Below are positions 31,340-43,313 of a DNA stretch of 64,000 bases, piece after piece. Origin of the DNA: Triplophysa rosa (Eukaryota > Chordata > Actinopteri > Cypriniformes > Nemacheilidae); NCBI RefSeq assembly GCF_024868665.1, contig NC_079914.1, positions 3,528,593-3,592,592 of the forward strand. Reading direction: 5' to 3'. The position numbers and the translations under genes are program-made. Every line of letters begins with the position of its first letter. Position 1 is the first letter of the stretch. The notes under the pieces were generated by a model. It saw nothing but the letters and a program-made list of their open reading frames with translations, was not told the DNA's origin and did not search any database.

Positions 31340-33714
31340 TAAAAATATGCGCTTTCTTTTTATTTTATTTTTATTGATCAACATCATATGGGGTGTTTCT
31401 TCTAAAATGTATTAGGAGAAATAAACAATGTCCAAATAATGCAATTGTAAATCTAAAGTAACATTATGTAGCTATCCTGCTGAAAATGTTATTGTTCAGA
31501 GGTTTCTCTTTCATAGCTCTGAAGATTTTATGGAGTTCTTTGGTGTGTTTCAATAAGTATAGACTTCAACCATCTCAGATGATTCTACTGAAATTGCTTA
31601 GGAAAAATAAAAAGAAACAAATCAGACAATTGTTCAAACACACAAAGAGTATTAAGGTGTAACATGTAGATTGTAGAGGTCAAATCATTTGGATCTGGGT
31701 CAATATGACGAGAAATTAGTTTATTTTCTTTTGTTGCAGACTTAAAAAATATGAGTTCCGTTTGTGACGTTATTGAGATCTCTTTTGAAACGCCAATGGA
31801 GACATCTGTGAGTTATCTGGATCTTTTTCTTTGGTGATATTTCGCAGGAGACTAAAGCACATCTTTAAACTCACTGAAAAATCTGTGATTTTTCTTTCTC
31901 ATTGGGTTTTAAGACCATTTACTTTTTCGTTTTTTTTGTTATAATTGTTTTTGCATTATTTCAAATGTTAAATGGAAAGATTTAAATTAACACATTACAT
32001 TCCCTCACTCCAAACACACACAGAGCAGATTTGCAGACATGGAACTAAAAGCACATCTGTGCCATCACAGGAGTGTGAAGAGGCAAACAAATACATCGTT
32101 GCATCCAAACTGTGATTGAATGTAGGGAGGAGTAAGTTGTTCACTCCAAATGGCGGACACCCTATATTGGAGGCGAATTCAGTCACAGGTTATGACTCTT
32201 CAGTAGATGTTTGGTGTATCATCATGACCCCAAACACTCCCTCAATCTTAAACTAGACACAATGGGCTGCAAAACACAACAAAGGAACACAACTGTGACC
32301 AATCACAATGTGTGCATTAAAGAAGTGGCCCATCAGAGTAAATACAACTATGAGTTTTCAACAGTCTGATTCGCAGCTGCATGTTTTACATATCACTGCT
32401 GGTGATGATAAAGTTGACTTCTGAAAAAACATCGCCTAACTCTATAAACTCAAGCTCAAAATTGAGGCATTGGCTACATCCAAAAGCAGACTGAATAATG
32501 TCCAACATCCAAAAGCAGACTGAATAATGTCCATCTGCGGAGGCTTATCGCAGGTTACACAAACAGGTGGACAAATTTTGTGTTTAATGAATCATTCACT
32601 CTATTCAGTTTCTATCATTGTTGCAATGCTCGATTTCTATACATCATCAAAAAAAATATGAATAGCAAGAATCAGATGTGTTGACAGAGGATTTGAGAAA
32701 GAATTGACAGAGATAGAGAGAATATAGTGAAATACACCTGGAAAGCGTTCACTGCATATCAGCTGTGTGTTGGAGGTAATTTAGGGTAATTTAGCAGAGG
32801 AGAGATGGAATGATGTCCACGAATTTTCATATTCATGCCTTATGACCATATAATTAATCTTCCATTGTTCTGTGGTCATTTTATTTGATTTAGAAACTCT
32901 TTCCAGTGTTGACCACAGCATTAGAATCCCAAAGTGTGCCTTCATAAGCACAGTTTCAGGTTCTTTGATATGACAGGCAAAGTGTTTTGTTGTATTTTCA
33001 TATGGCCAGATCGAAAGAAGATGAAAAACTGAACACCTGTTTCTGATCAGCTACAGAGTTAAACACCCCCACAGTCAAATACACCCCAGAGCCAGAAAAC
33101 TGAAGAGAGAGATTACTTTAGAGATTCTGAGGTTGGTTATTGGTCATTAGTTATTAGGCATTTGGCACAGATGTGCTGTTTAAGTATTATCATAAATTGG
33201 AGACATCTTGCCTTTTCACACATCATGTCAATAGTAGTTTACTTTGACAACCACCAGAGGGACCTGCTCACTGTTTAGTCAAAGTCCACATGAAATCAAC
33301 TTTGTTAGAGCACATTGTTTTGTGTGCTTACCCTCAGTCTGGTGTGAGCTCCATTTCATTGCAGACAAGTGCAAATGATGTCAAACACATAACACAAAGC
33401 AAGTCAATCAAAATCATTTTGTACATTGTAGTTTTGATGTAATTCTTACCTGTTTTGTAACAGACTCCATTAGACTGACTCATCTCTGCAGGTGAATTCT
33501 GATCTGATCTGATCCCATCTCTCCTCCGCTACATTAGCTAAACTGCACCGTTGAGAGCATGAAGTATCAAGTGTTTCACTTCCATACTTCACATTTTTAG
33601 TTGAATAAGTGCATCTTCCAGTTACTTAAAGTGTACTCTTTGCTGGAATTTTCAATGTGAACACACTACTCACAATATGACTACTCATTTTTTGTTAGCA
33701 CATAGCTTTTTAAG
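31340..33714. other. Non-coding, no gene seen
   Basis: No recognisable gene. It holds the 29-bp tandem duplication at 32476 and otherwise unique AT-rich sequence. Confidence 0.4.
32476..32533. repeat. Perfect 29-bp tandem duplication
   Basis: ACATCCAAAAGCAGACTGAA plus TAATGTCCA occurs twice head to tail (32476-32504, 32505-32533) with no difference. Confidence 0.95.
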
Positions 33715-33716
33715 TA

Positions 33717-33903
33717 CACTGAAAAAAGGTTTTCATTCAACCAATTAACATTTTTTAGGTTAAGGATTCACATCTTTATTTTAATTGAGTCAATGAAGTT
33801 GACTTTATTTTTTATTGGTTCAAGTTATAAAATATAGATGTGAATCCTTACCCTAATTTTTTTAAATTTTTAATTGGTTGAATGAAAACCTTTTTTTTCA
33901 GTG
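33717..33903. mobile_element. TA-flanked palindromic MITE
   Basis: The left end CACTGAAAAAAGGTTTTCAT and TCAACCAATTAA pair with the right end TTAATTGGTTGAATGAAAAC and CTTTTTTTTCAGTG. A second inner pair AAGGATTCACATCT / AGATGTGAATCCTTA extends the stem. TA is present on both sides (33715-33716, 33904-33905), as for mariner-type MITEs. Confidence 0.88.
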
Positions 33904-33905
33904 TA

Positions 33906-36348
33906 AATATAAACACTTACCAGACACTTGGCAAGTTTTTCCACACAGTTTTTTAAAGTAAATTTACTTAAAAAAAACTGTGCAAAAAAAGTAAATCATA
34001 TTAGTTGTTGCATAGAACTATAGTGCAACTTCTGGTTCATGTATACTTAAAATATCAGATTCATAAATAATTTGAATAAAATGATCTTGACTGACTGTAA
34101 TTACTGCTTAATAGTGAAAACTTTTATTGCTAAGATAAAATACCAAGATAGTAGTGATAAAGTTCTGTTTAAATGTTTATCAATTATTTATGCTATTTTT
34201 ATCATTATTATTATGACTATTAATAATAAAAATAATAATTATTATTATTTGTAGTGCCACAACTGCATATACTGTACATAAAAATACCTTTCAAATGTTT
34301 CATTTAATCAGCATTTCTAGATATTCTGGCCAATAAACTGAAAACTTATTTCTGAAATCTGATTGGTTGATTTAAATGTTGTCCCAGGGTCAACATGATG
34401 TTGCCCTAAGGACATCAACCACTTGGCAAAAACAGGAGAGCCGTACTTGCATAAAAGTGAATAGAAACTTGTTTTCTTTGTATTTGAGGTCTGAACAAAA
34501 AAAAGAACATGTTTTAACTGTTTCTCCAGTTTTCATTTTATGCGAATAAATGCAAATAGAAACAATATTTTTATTTGAAATAAAAAATAATTTCATCATT
34601 TTATCTAAACACATACATACAAAAAGTACATTTAGAAAAACAGAAAACAATTGTATTTTTTCCGTGGCTGTATAATTGGAAACAAAATAGGATTCTTGCA
34701 AGGCTTAGTCATAGAAATGACAAATTCACATCTCCTTCTTCACTAATAATCTTCCCCTGTGCTGCAGCTCTCAAACACCATTGGGAGAATTACCTGTTGG
34801 CTCTCAAGGCAAGGTTTGATAAAAATGCAAATGAGGTTTGATAGCTAAATGGAAGGGAAATATTATCACTAAGCAATAACTTACGTTGTTCTTCACAAAG
34901 CTGACGAACGGCTTCAGAAGACTTTAAATATAGCTTTTAGACTACCTCTATGATACCTTTGTCCTTTCTGGAGCAATTCAATATACAGTAATACATGTGG
35001 AAAATAGAACCTTGACCATTTACGGTTTTGCCTGGAAGCAAGAAATTAAAGGTTTGGGTTGATATATGGGTGAGTAAATACTGACAAAAATATCAATTTT
35101 ACTAAACATTTCCTTTGAGAAGAGCTGTCTGTAGGTTTTTGATGTACATATGTTTTGGATTATAATCATGACCCCCTCTGCTTCACTGTCCGCATCTGGT
35201 TTGACCATCCGCACCTCATCTATCCTTCGTGTCATCATTACCACATTCCCTCTCATTGCCAAAGTAAGCTATGACACACAGACGTGAAAATGATGAATGG
35301 ATTTTACCGGACAGGAAACGACTGTTGAGGAGACACCCAGCTCTCATCTCCACAGCAGTTTTTCACTCGGCTTCCCCCCTGCCATGTCTACCCAGCCCTG
35401 TCACGGGTCTGGCAAAATAAAGATACCACAAAGAAAGTCCTTTTTTCCTGTTTCGTTCCTCTTCTGGTATAGTCCTGATCTCATGCTTATGATGTGAGAC
35501 TTGTGCTGCCCATCAGCCACCAGCATTCCCCTGCAGGGTGAACCTGATGTTGGTCAACACAAAAACTCTAAATCAGCCATCCTCTTATTTTGCTCTGTCT
35601 ATATTTAAACTGTACACTGATTTGGGTAGAATGGTCAAAGACGTTATACCGCCGTCTGGAAGACGTTTGCAGATATGACACAGCACTGCTGTTTTTAAGA
35701 ACTACTAGACACTGCTTTTCATTCAGTCTATGAAAACAGAGGCTCATTTTGAGTTTAACCTTGAAATCTTCATTGAACATTGACATTTCTGTTAATAAAT
35801 ACTTGCATGTCTGTCGTATGGTAGCTGTTTGGGTCTCATAGTTCTTCAGAATACTTGCTCCTTTAGAAGAATTATATAGAGCATTCTTCTTCTTTACCAC
35901 TCTTGTGGTATTTTTGGTTCATTTTTCATCTTCACAGCTGTAGTCACTATGAGCTGTCAATAGAAAGGTTGGATTCATTAACATTAGTTAACGTGAACAG
36001 ATAATATTACTCCTCTAGCATTCTCTCATTATGCTAATTTTTAAGTATCTAATAATACTTTCTTTTAATAGAAAATGAAAATCTCTAAGCAACTTAGCAA
36101 GGTTTTTCTATGACATCAGACTGTACAAATGGCTTTGCTTTTATTTTATTTTCATGAGTGTATAGGGGACTACAGAATAAATCTCTTTTACTTCCATTAC
36201 ATCAGAAATAAACAATACCACCCTCCATCTGAGCATCTGAATCTGCCGTCTCAGTCAATGTTATTTTAAAAGAAAGATTCATTGTAATGTCATAGAAATA
36301 AAGATGGATAAATAAACAGAAACTGCAATGTAATTCAATGACCAAATA
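33906..36348. other. Non-coding, no gene seen
   Basis: AT-rich sequence. The 35150-35480 block is more GC-balanced and repeat-free, but its open frames are short and unrecognised. No gene is claimed. Confidence 0.4.
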
Positions 36349-36381
36349 GCGTCTGCCAAACGAATAAATGTAAATGTAATG
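36349..36381 (+). repeat. SINE 3' tail fragment
   Basis: AGCGTCTGCCAAACGAATAA followed by ATGTAAATGTAATG matches the tail of the SINE at 31192-31331. Confidence 0.7.
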
Positions 36382-36699
36382 TAGCATCATTTTTATATGA
36401 TAAAAACATATGCTGTGTTATACATTGATTCTGGGATTCAGTTCGATCAATAATGTGTGTCTTCAAATATCCTCAGATTTCATTATGGGACTTAACAGTG
36501 TCCATTTTTTCAGGAGACTGAAGAAGTCTTTGTTGTATCCACCCATGCCAGGACTCTAAGACAATGCAGTCGATTGAGCATTTCTTGTTTATTGGTGGAT
36601 GATCAGAACAAAACAATTTAGTAACAATTTAGTCATGTCCGTAACAAATTAAGTAAATAAAAAAAGTTTTACTTTCAGGTTTAAAAAAAAGTTTATAAA

Positions 36700-37010
36700 A
36701 CGGTCAGTTCTGGTCCTTGATTCTGATTGGCTGAGCGGAGTTCTAAGCCGTTATAAAATACCTCAATATATAACGGCTGACCGCACCACATAGCCTAAAT
36801 ATCATTTTATTTACTTTATTTTATGAAACCTTGCTAAGCATATGGAATAACCGTTTTATAAAAGCAATAAGCCCCGCGAAGCAGTGGGTTACAGTGCATT
36901 TTATAACAGCTACGGGGTTTTAGGCACTCCGCTTCGTGTCGTGCCACAACGCACTTAGCTGTTATAAAATGCACTGTAACCCACTGCTTCTTGGGGCTTA
37001 TTGCTTTATT
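36700..37010. mobile_element. Foldback element with 50-bp hairpin arms
   Basis: 36862-36911 (AAGCAATAAGCCCCGCGAAG onward to TATAACAGCT) is the near-perfect reverse complement of 36957-37007, with a 45-nt loop. Upstream sequence GATTCTGATTGGCTGAGCGG is shared with the start of the 49.7-kb foldback unit. Non-coding. Confidence 0.65.
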
Positions 37011-37213
37011 ATTGTGTTTTCAGTTTAAAAAAAAAAAACATGTTTAAAGAACCCAACTCATTTTAATCGATTCAAAGTTTAGTCTGGGACATAACTTTAC
37101 ATTAAGTTATGTGATAAAAACTATACCATAGACTTATACCATAGCAGATCTTTTTACCATTTCATATTAGTGTAACAGCATCAGTTTATTGTTTATGAAC
37201 ATTTTGTTAAGAT

Positions 37214-37528
37214 TAAAGTGATTTCACCCAAAAATGAAAATTCTCTCATGAATTACTTAACCTCAAGTTGTTCCAAACCTGTATACATTTCTGTGTTCTG
37301 TTGAACACAAAAGATGATATTTGGAAGAATGTTAGCAATTGAGATTTTTGGGACATCATTGACTACCATTAAAATGGTTGTCAAAAATGTCCCAGAACTG
37401 TTTGTTTTGCTAAATTCTTCAAAATACTTTCTTTTGTGTTCAACAGAACAACAACAAAAAATGTACAAGATAATTCTTTCTACTATGGTAGTCAAAGGTG
37501 CCACTGAAATCAAGCAATTATTTCCTCA
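37214..37528. mobile_element. Cyprinid MITE (TTCACCCAAAAATGAAAATTC family)
   Basis: TTTCACCCAAAAATGAAAAT, CCTCAAGTTGTTCCAAACCT, TTCTGTTGAACACAAAAGAT and ATATTTGGAAGAATGTTAGC form the familiar opening of a very abundant cyprinid repeat. The inverted second half (CTTTTGTGTTCAACAGAAC) supports a foldback layout. Apparent frames on both strands are artefacts of the palindrome. Confidence 0.75.
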
Positions 37529-38096
37529 TTAATGGGGTGATATGACACGGCTGAAACGAATATTATGGTTTGTTTTAGATGTAATGCAACGTGTATACAA
37601 GATTTAAGGTACAAAAACGCTGTATTTTTCACATACCGTGCATGTTTGTATCTCCTCTTTGCCCCGCCTCTCTGAAACTAACAGATTTTTTACAAAGCTC
37701 ATCGCTCTGAAACGCGAGGTGTGCTATGATTGGCCAGTTAACCAGTGCGTAGTGATTGGTCGAATACTGCAAGCGTGTGATGGAAATGTAACGCCTCTTA
37801 CCATATTTGGAACTTCAGGTTTCAAAGCAATTGCACTGACAGGTACGCTCACCTTACTTGCGTATACATTTTGGCGGTCTTAGTCAAATCATACCACGAA
37901 CTGATGTAGATTTGTGGGGGTGTGGTTACACGAGGCATTTCAGGCAGGTCTGGGTGAGCATTCGCTTTTAGATAGAATGCATCTTTTGTTCCAACACTTA
38001 AATTTTTGCAATTTTACGCGTCTAAAGCATGGGCAACTTATAACACAACAAAGACACAGAAAAAAAACATGTATTCGCGCCATATGACCCCTTTAA
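37529..38096. mobile_element. TTAA-flanked non-autonomous element, copy 1
   Basis: TTAATGGGGTGATATGAC at the left and CATATGACCCCTTTAA at the right are inverted ends with TTAA at both edges. TTAA targets are used by piggyBac and Kolobok types. The interior includes TGCCCCGCCTCTCTGAAAC, GATTGGCCAGTTAACCA and GTGTGGTTACACGAGGCA. It is the same family as 55255-55811 in inverse orientation. Confidence 0.82.
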
Positions 38097-41000
38097 TGCC
38101 GATCAGTCTTGTGTTTCTCTGTAGAGTCCTGCTGTACCGCACAGCTCGACGTTTCAATAGTGTGCTTTAAAACTACCAAGATTCTACAGAAATAATTATT
38201 CTGTTTTGTTGCCATCTTACCTTCACATGTAGACTTGAGACATACATCTTAACAACCACTCTTATTGACTTTCATCTTTACATAAAAAAGTACCATTGCC
38301 CTTGCTATAATGTGTAAAAACTGTCAAATACCAGTCAAACAATGACATATGTGAAGCACTGTAATGAAAATGGGACCAAAATGTTTTTGTATTTATATTC
38401 ATGTGGATAAAATTAACAACATTGAAAATGATTCAGACTAACACAGCCTCATATCTAAAGGCTTTGTGAAGCTATTACCTTTATATTTACCCAGGTTTAG
38501 TGTAATATCTTTAAATATCGCACTGTTGCAGTGGACACATTAAATGTTTTCTGTTGGGTCCAGTTTCAACTGCCCTATTTTAACAGTTTCTTTGCAAAGC
38601 CTGTATCTTGTGAATGGTTCAACAATGCTTGCTGAAATGTGTAGAACAAACATATAACTCCAAACTGACGCGATCTGACACTCTTCTAATGTAGGGATTT
38701 TTGAAACCCTGAGATGTTGGTTTCCAGCAGCAGGCTCGATGAGCTTTCACATCATGGTAGTGAAACAACAACTAGATGAGCAAGCTGTTCACCAATGTCA
38801 AGTTCCTGAATGAAAAACACCTGGAAACATTAAAACAGCATCTTACAAATGCAGCAGTCCTGCAAATGCAGTGAGACATATAGCATATATACAAAGATGT
38901 TTGATTCATTCATTAGTTCACCATCACAATTGAACATTTGGGGAATGAGATGTACAGTACAGGTGTTTGCAGCATGGGTTTAATTAATTTATCCCTGTTT
39001 TTCATTGGGACACGGCGCAAAAGTTCTAAAACGTGCAGCTATGTTTTATAGAACAATGACCATGTGAAAAGATCAGAAAACATGTGATGCTAAACCCTAA
39101 ATTATGTACAGTGTAATTAGATTTTTTAGAAGTGCCTTTCTGTTTTGGTGTTGATGATGAGTCTGTGTGTTGGTAACACTAACTACTAAAAACCTAAAAT
39201 ACCTTTTGCAGTGTTCATCTGTGGTTTAGGGTAAAATACCCAATTGGGCCAATGAGACGACAAAAATAGAGCATTAAACGAAAGCTATTGCATTACTATT
39301 GTGTATTTTAGTATTATTAGTTTAATCTTTTATAATAGTCTTGAGGGACGCTGTGAGGCTTGTTCGCATACAGTGCTAGGAGGATCACCTTTGGCACAGG
39401 ACCACTGTAAAAATGTCAATTTATAAAGACAATATTATAGGATTGAAAACAGCTGTGCTAAAGCTAACAAAAGCAAACATGATACCAAAAACATTTCAAG
39501 GATGATCATACAATTGACTAAAAATGGAAAGGCAGACAGAACGGAACATGCACAACAGACTTAAATGGAAGTGTAAATGAATGTGTCACAGTTCACTAGG
39601 CAGTGTTTTCCCAGTGGAGCACTTTGGGCTTTCCTCTGGCAGTCGATGCAGGGCCCAGAACAACCCCAGAATCACACATGTGGCTTTCTTACCATTTGTC
39701 TTTTTTTGTTCATATTTAGTTTGTGGTAATTTAAGGGAAATGTGCACCCTGTGATGTTTTAAGAGTGCTGACAGTCTAAGACAGATGTACATCTTAAAAG
39801 CTCACACCAGCTAGTAAAGTTCAGTTCTGCTGCTACCTGCTTAAAACCATACAAGTAGCTGGTCAACGGCATGGTATGATGATTATCCTACTACTTCAAG
39901 TTCACAACTAAACTACTATGATAGGCTTGTAACCTTTGTTTCTTTGCATTGCAAATTGGGTCGAATACAGTTTATGTAGAGCAAGTACTGTATGTGTTGC
40001 ATTCTCAAGTATACTAAAGTGCAATAGGCCTACATGTAAATATATCTCATCCTCGAGAGCTGAGTTTTGTTACTGCCACAAAGCATGAACAATAATCAAG
40101 TACTTTGCATACAATAAGACAGCATGGTTGCGCTGACTAAGCATTTGTGTTTGCTCTCTTGTGAAGTGTTTTCAGATTTTCACTGGTCTAATCCTTGCGA
40201 TTAACAAGGACAAATGTTTTTTGTGTAGGCTATTAACTTTGTTTTGTTTAATGAATACGTGTGAAGGCTATTGCAATGCCCTTCAGATGGATGATTAATC
40301 AATTCAGCTCTTACAGAATTTGCATGGATCCAAATAGCATGGAAATAAAATGCATTTATACAAATTTTGTCAAATGAACTGAAATTGTTTTTATTTTAAT
40401 TGCTTCCTGACAAAAAGCATAAATGTAGAATGTGCACATATATGTAAGATCGAAAAGGGTGCTTATGGCAAGGATGGGGTTAATGAAGACAGATGACGTC
40501 AGAATTAGGAAGAAAGGGGCAACCTTAGTGCAAAAAATCCTACTGTAATTGTGCAAAATGGTTTGGCGATCTAAGACATTTTCAACACACAGCTCTGGCA
40601 CACTAAGTCTGTGATACATAAAAGACATAATGTGACTTTTTATTAAAGCAATTAGAACATTAAAGGCTTCATCAAGTTACTTGCAGGCTTTTTTTCCATT
40701 CGGGTTTTTTTCCATTCGCCTTGAACATAACATGAACATAAATTCTTAAAAATAACAATTATTAAGAACCTAAATTAATGAAATTACAATACTTATATAA
40801 CATATAAATATATATTAACTACACAGAACTAATTCAATTTTTCCATCTCTTAAGTTGCTCCAAATAAATATTTTAACATTTTGTTTCATCAACCATTTAC
40901 ATTGAATGATAATAAATGTTGTTTCAAATGAATATTCATGGTGCACTAAAACACAAGACCAACACATTTCTTAGACAGCAACTGCATTTTGTTACATAGA

Positions 41001-41997
41001 CTTCAAAATAAGCCTTAAGATAGATACAAGCACTTCACTGGTTTAGTAATTGTATTTTGAATATACAACTGAATAAAAATAACTGCCTTGCTAACATATT
41101 AAAGGACTATATAAATTAAGTAACATAAAGACACAAAAATACTTAATTGGGAAAGACAATTGTGAGTAAGAATAGAGACACCAAGATGCATTTAAAATAT
41201 TTTAATTTAATTTATGCTATAACATTTCTGAATATTAAATACTGCATATTATCACATTACAGATTTATGGTCAAATTTAATATAAAGGATATCCACACTT
41301 GTTATAACTGTAAAGACTGGGCCTGTTTGCATTATGTAGCAGTCATTAAAATAAAGAATTATATGGAACTATTTTGTTTCTCCAGACGTGTAACGTTATA
41401 AATAAACTAACTCACACTGACAAAAGGTAACCAGTTAGGAAAAAAAGGGCAAGAATGAACATAATGTGTCAAACGTTTCTCTAAATTTAGACTAAAACAT
41501 TTTGTGAGAAATTACGCAACAGAACTAAAATTTAATACAATCTCTATATGAAATAGTTCAAACATTGTAAGCATCACCTCTACAATTTTTTGAAGCCAAC
41601 GAAAATGGCAAATAATGATTTTACTATAAATATATGTTTTTTTTTACAAAAAAATATTACAACTAAATCAAGCATTTGTCCGAAAAATCACCAATATGAT
41701 TCTAATTTAACCTAATGCCTACGTCTCTGGTAACGTTACATTTTCTCCTTTCAAAATAAAACAATATTTCACTTTGACAACATTGTAGAAAGAAACATAA
41801 ACTTATTTTTCTTATCTTAACAAACGTCCAATCGTTTAGAGGTAATCTTGGCTGTCGTGCCAAACATACGGGCATAGTGAAAAGTAAAATCTGAGTTCAT
41901 GTGAATCGTTGGACTGCTTCGAGTGGATCCCAGATCTTCCTTATCTTTGTTTCCCCCACTCTTACCAGAGTTATTAAACAGCCATCAACGCTTGTGA
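38097..41997. other. Non-coding, no gene seen
   Basis: A long AT-rich stretch with no coding exon I can support. Minus-strand frames at 39586 and 40356 (68-90 codons) lack recognisable domains. It could be intergenic, intronic, or the long 3' UTR of an unseen gene. Confidence 0.35.
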
Positions 41998-42276
41998 TTA
42001 TACCGCGTTTCTCCGCTCCAGAGCTGTGAGTATTTCTTCAATTTCCTTCAAATAACGCACATTTGTTTCTTTAATTCGCGCTCTTTCGAGTGTAGCTCCA
42101 AGGCCATTCAACCTAAGCCTTGTATTTAGGTGCGCCTTGAAACGGTCCCCTCTTATCTGCTTTCGTCGTCTAACCCCGGGGCGCCTTGAAACCGCAGATC
42201 CAGTTATTTCTTTCTTTTTTTCAGATAACCCAACGCAGACTGGCGAGCAGCCAATCAGAATCTTGTTTACACGCAT
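41998..42276 (-). CDS. Hypothetical 92-residue basic ORF beside a CCAAT promoter
   Basis: On the minus strand, ATG with first base 42276 (MRVNKILIGCSPVCVGLSEK) runs to a stop at 41998. The protein is rich in Arg/Lys, and its last third (ARIKETNVRYLKEIEEILTA) looks helical. I do not recognise it. Upstream, within 40 bp, are two CCAAT boxes (42248 and 42299 areas), so a transcript divergent from bahcc1 could start here. It may equally be a non-coding first exon. Confidence 0.22.
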   Translation of the reverse strand: MRVNKILIGCSPVCVGLSEKKKEITGSAVSRRPGVRRRKQIRGDRFKAHLNTRLRLNGLGATLERARIKETNVRYLKEIEEILTALERRNAV

Positions 42277-43100
42277 CGAGTGACACTGTCAACTTGCCAA
42301 CCAATCAAATCCTTCAATGACTGGAGCGTGTTTTTAAAAGGAGTATTCATGAACTGCAGTCTGTGTGCCCCAGACGTGCGCTGTTATGAACCAACTTTCG
42401 AGAACTTAAACAGTTAATGTAATCTATATATCACTATGACAGTAAACATTCTGTTTTAGTTCTCATTTAACATATGTATTAATTTTTATTGTGGCACAAT
42501 ACACACAAATTCCCTAATTGCAAATGTATTATTCACCAAAATCATAAAAATATAACGTTGTCTGCATCGTTTTTAAAATGTTGCAAAATGGTTTTGCTGT
42601 ATAACTTTATATAATCTACTTAAGATAATACGTTTCTACATTGTAGACAGGAACTGAAAAAAAACGACGCTTTACATGTCTATAAAATGTCAAGATGCGG
42701 CTTAAACTGTTCATAAAAGCCTTTACTTGTTGGATTATTAAAGTTCGACATACAGTATATTAAAAAGCACGATACCTACAAGGGAAAAGGTCTTCTCCAT
42801 AGCTGCTAAACACTGTATAAGGCAGTGTGGCTACATATAGCAGAAAGGATTGTTCCGGATCGGAAGAAATATTTGATGACAAGCTCGAGCAATGTCTCAG
42901 CCATTCGCGTTTTGCTTGAATTTGCCGCTCGCCTCATTGCTCGGTCTATCCACGTCGAATTCCTATTGGTCTCCTATTTAGACCAATCAGGGAGTGGAGT
43001 GTCCCTGGGCGAGCTGAGCTAGCTCAGTATCATGCGTGAAACTGACCAATGAGCGTGTGTGTTTACTCTCTCTGAGCTAAGACGCGAGATCGGCGCTGGG
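42248..43100. promoter_or_regulatory. Likely bidirectional promoter, multiple CCAAT boxes
   Basis: CCAAT boxes occur near 42249, 42299, 42983 and 43046. The sequence ATTGGTCT (42965-42972) and AGACCAAT (42980-42987) form a perfect inverted repeat around a 7-nt spacer, an NF-Y-like arrangement. The 42890-43160 segment is unusually CpG-rich for this window (TTCGCGTT, GACGCGAGATCGGCGC). It lies directly upstream of the candidate bahcc1 first exon. Confidence 0.5.
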
Positions 43101-43313
43101 CGAGAGGATCGCCGTGTGGAGACTCGATCTGTGACTTCAGTGGCCTGTGGAAGCCTGACACCGGCGAGCGACAACTGCTACAATCATATGATGGAAAACT
43201 AGGACTGAACCTTTGAAAAAATGCTTTTTAAATACGCGGCATTATTGTTTTGAATAAATATTTTTTCATTATTATTAAAATTATTTATTGTTATGCAAGG
43301 ATATAACATACCA
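43080..43313 (+). other. Candidate bahcc1 non-coding first exon
   Basis: A CpG-rich segment after the CCAAT boxes ends at a strong donor ACCA|GTAAGT (GT at 43314). The start is not defined by sequence. The next acceptor in the right place is at 45365. A short upstream ATG frame (MQGYNIP) crosses the donor. The assignment is inference from position and splice signals. Confidence 0.4.

Noticed and set aside
35020..35500. Short frames on both strands near 35.0-35.5 kb with fairly balanced composition, considered as an exon
   Set aside because: No recognisable domain, no consistent splice-bounded frame and no neighbouring exon.
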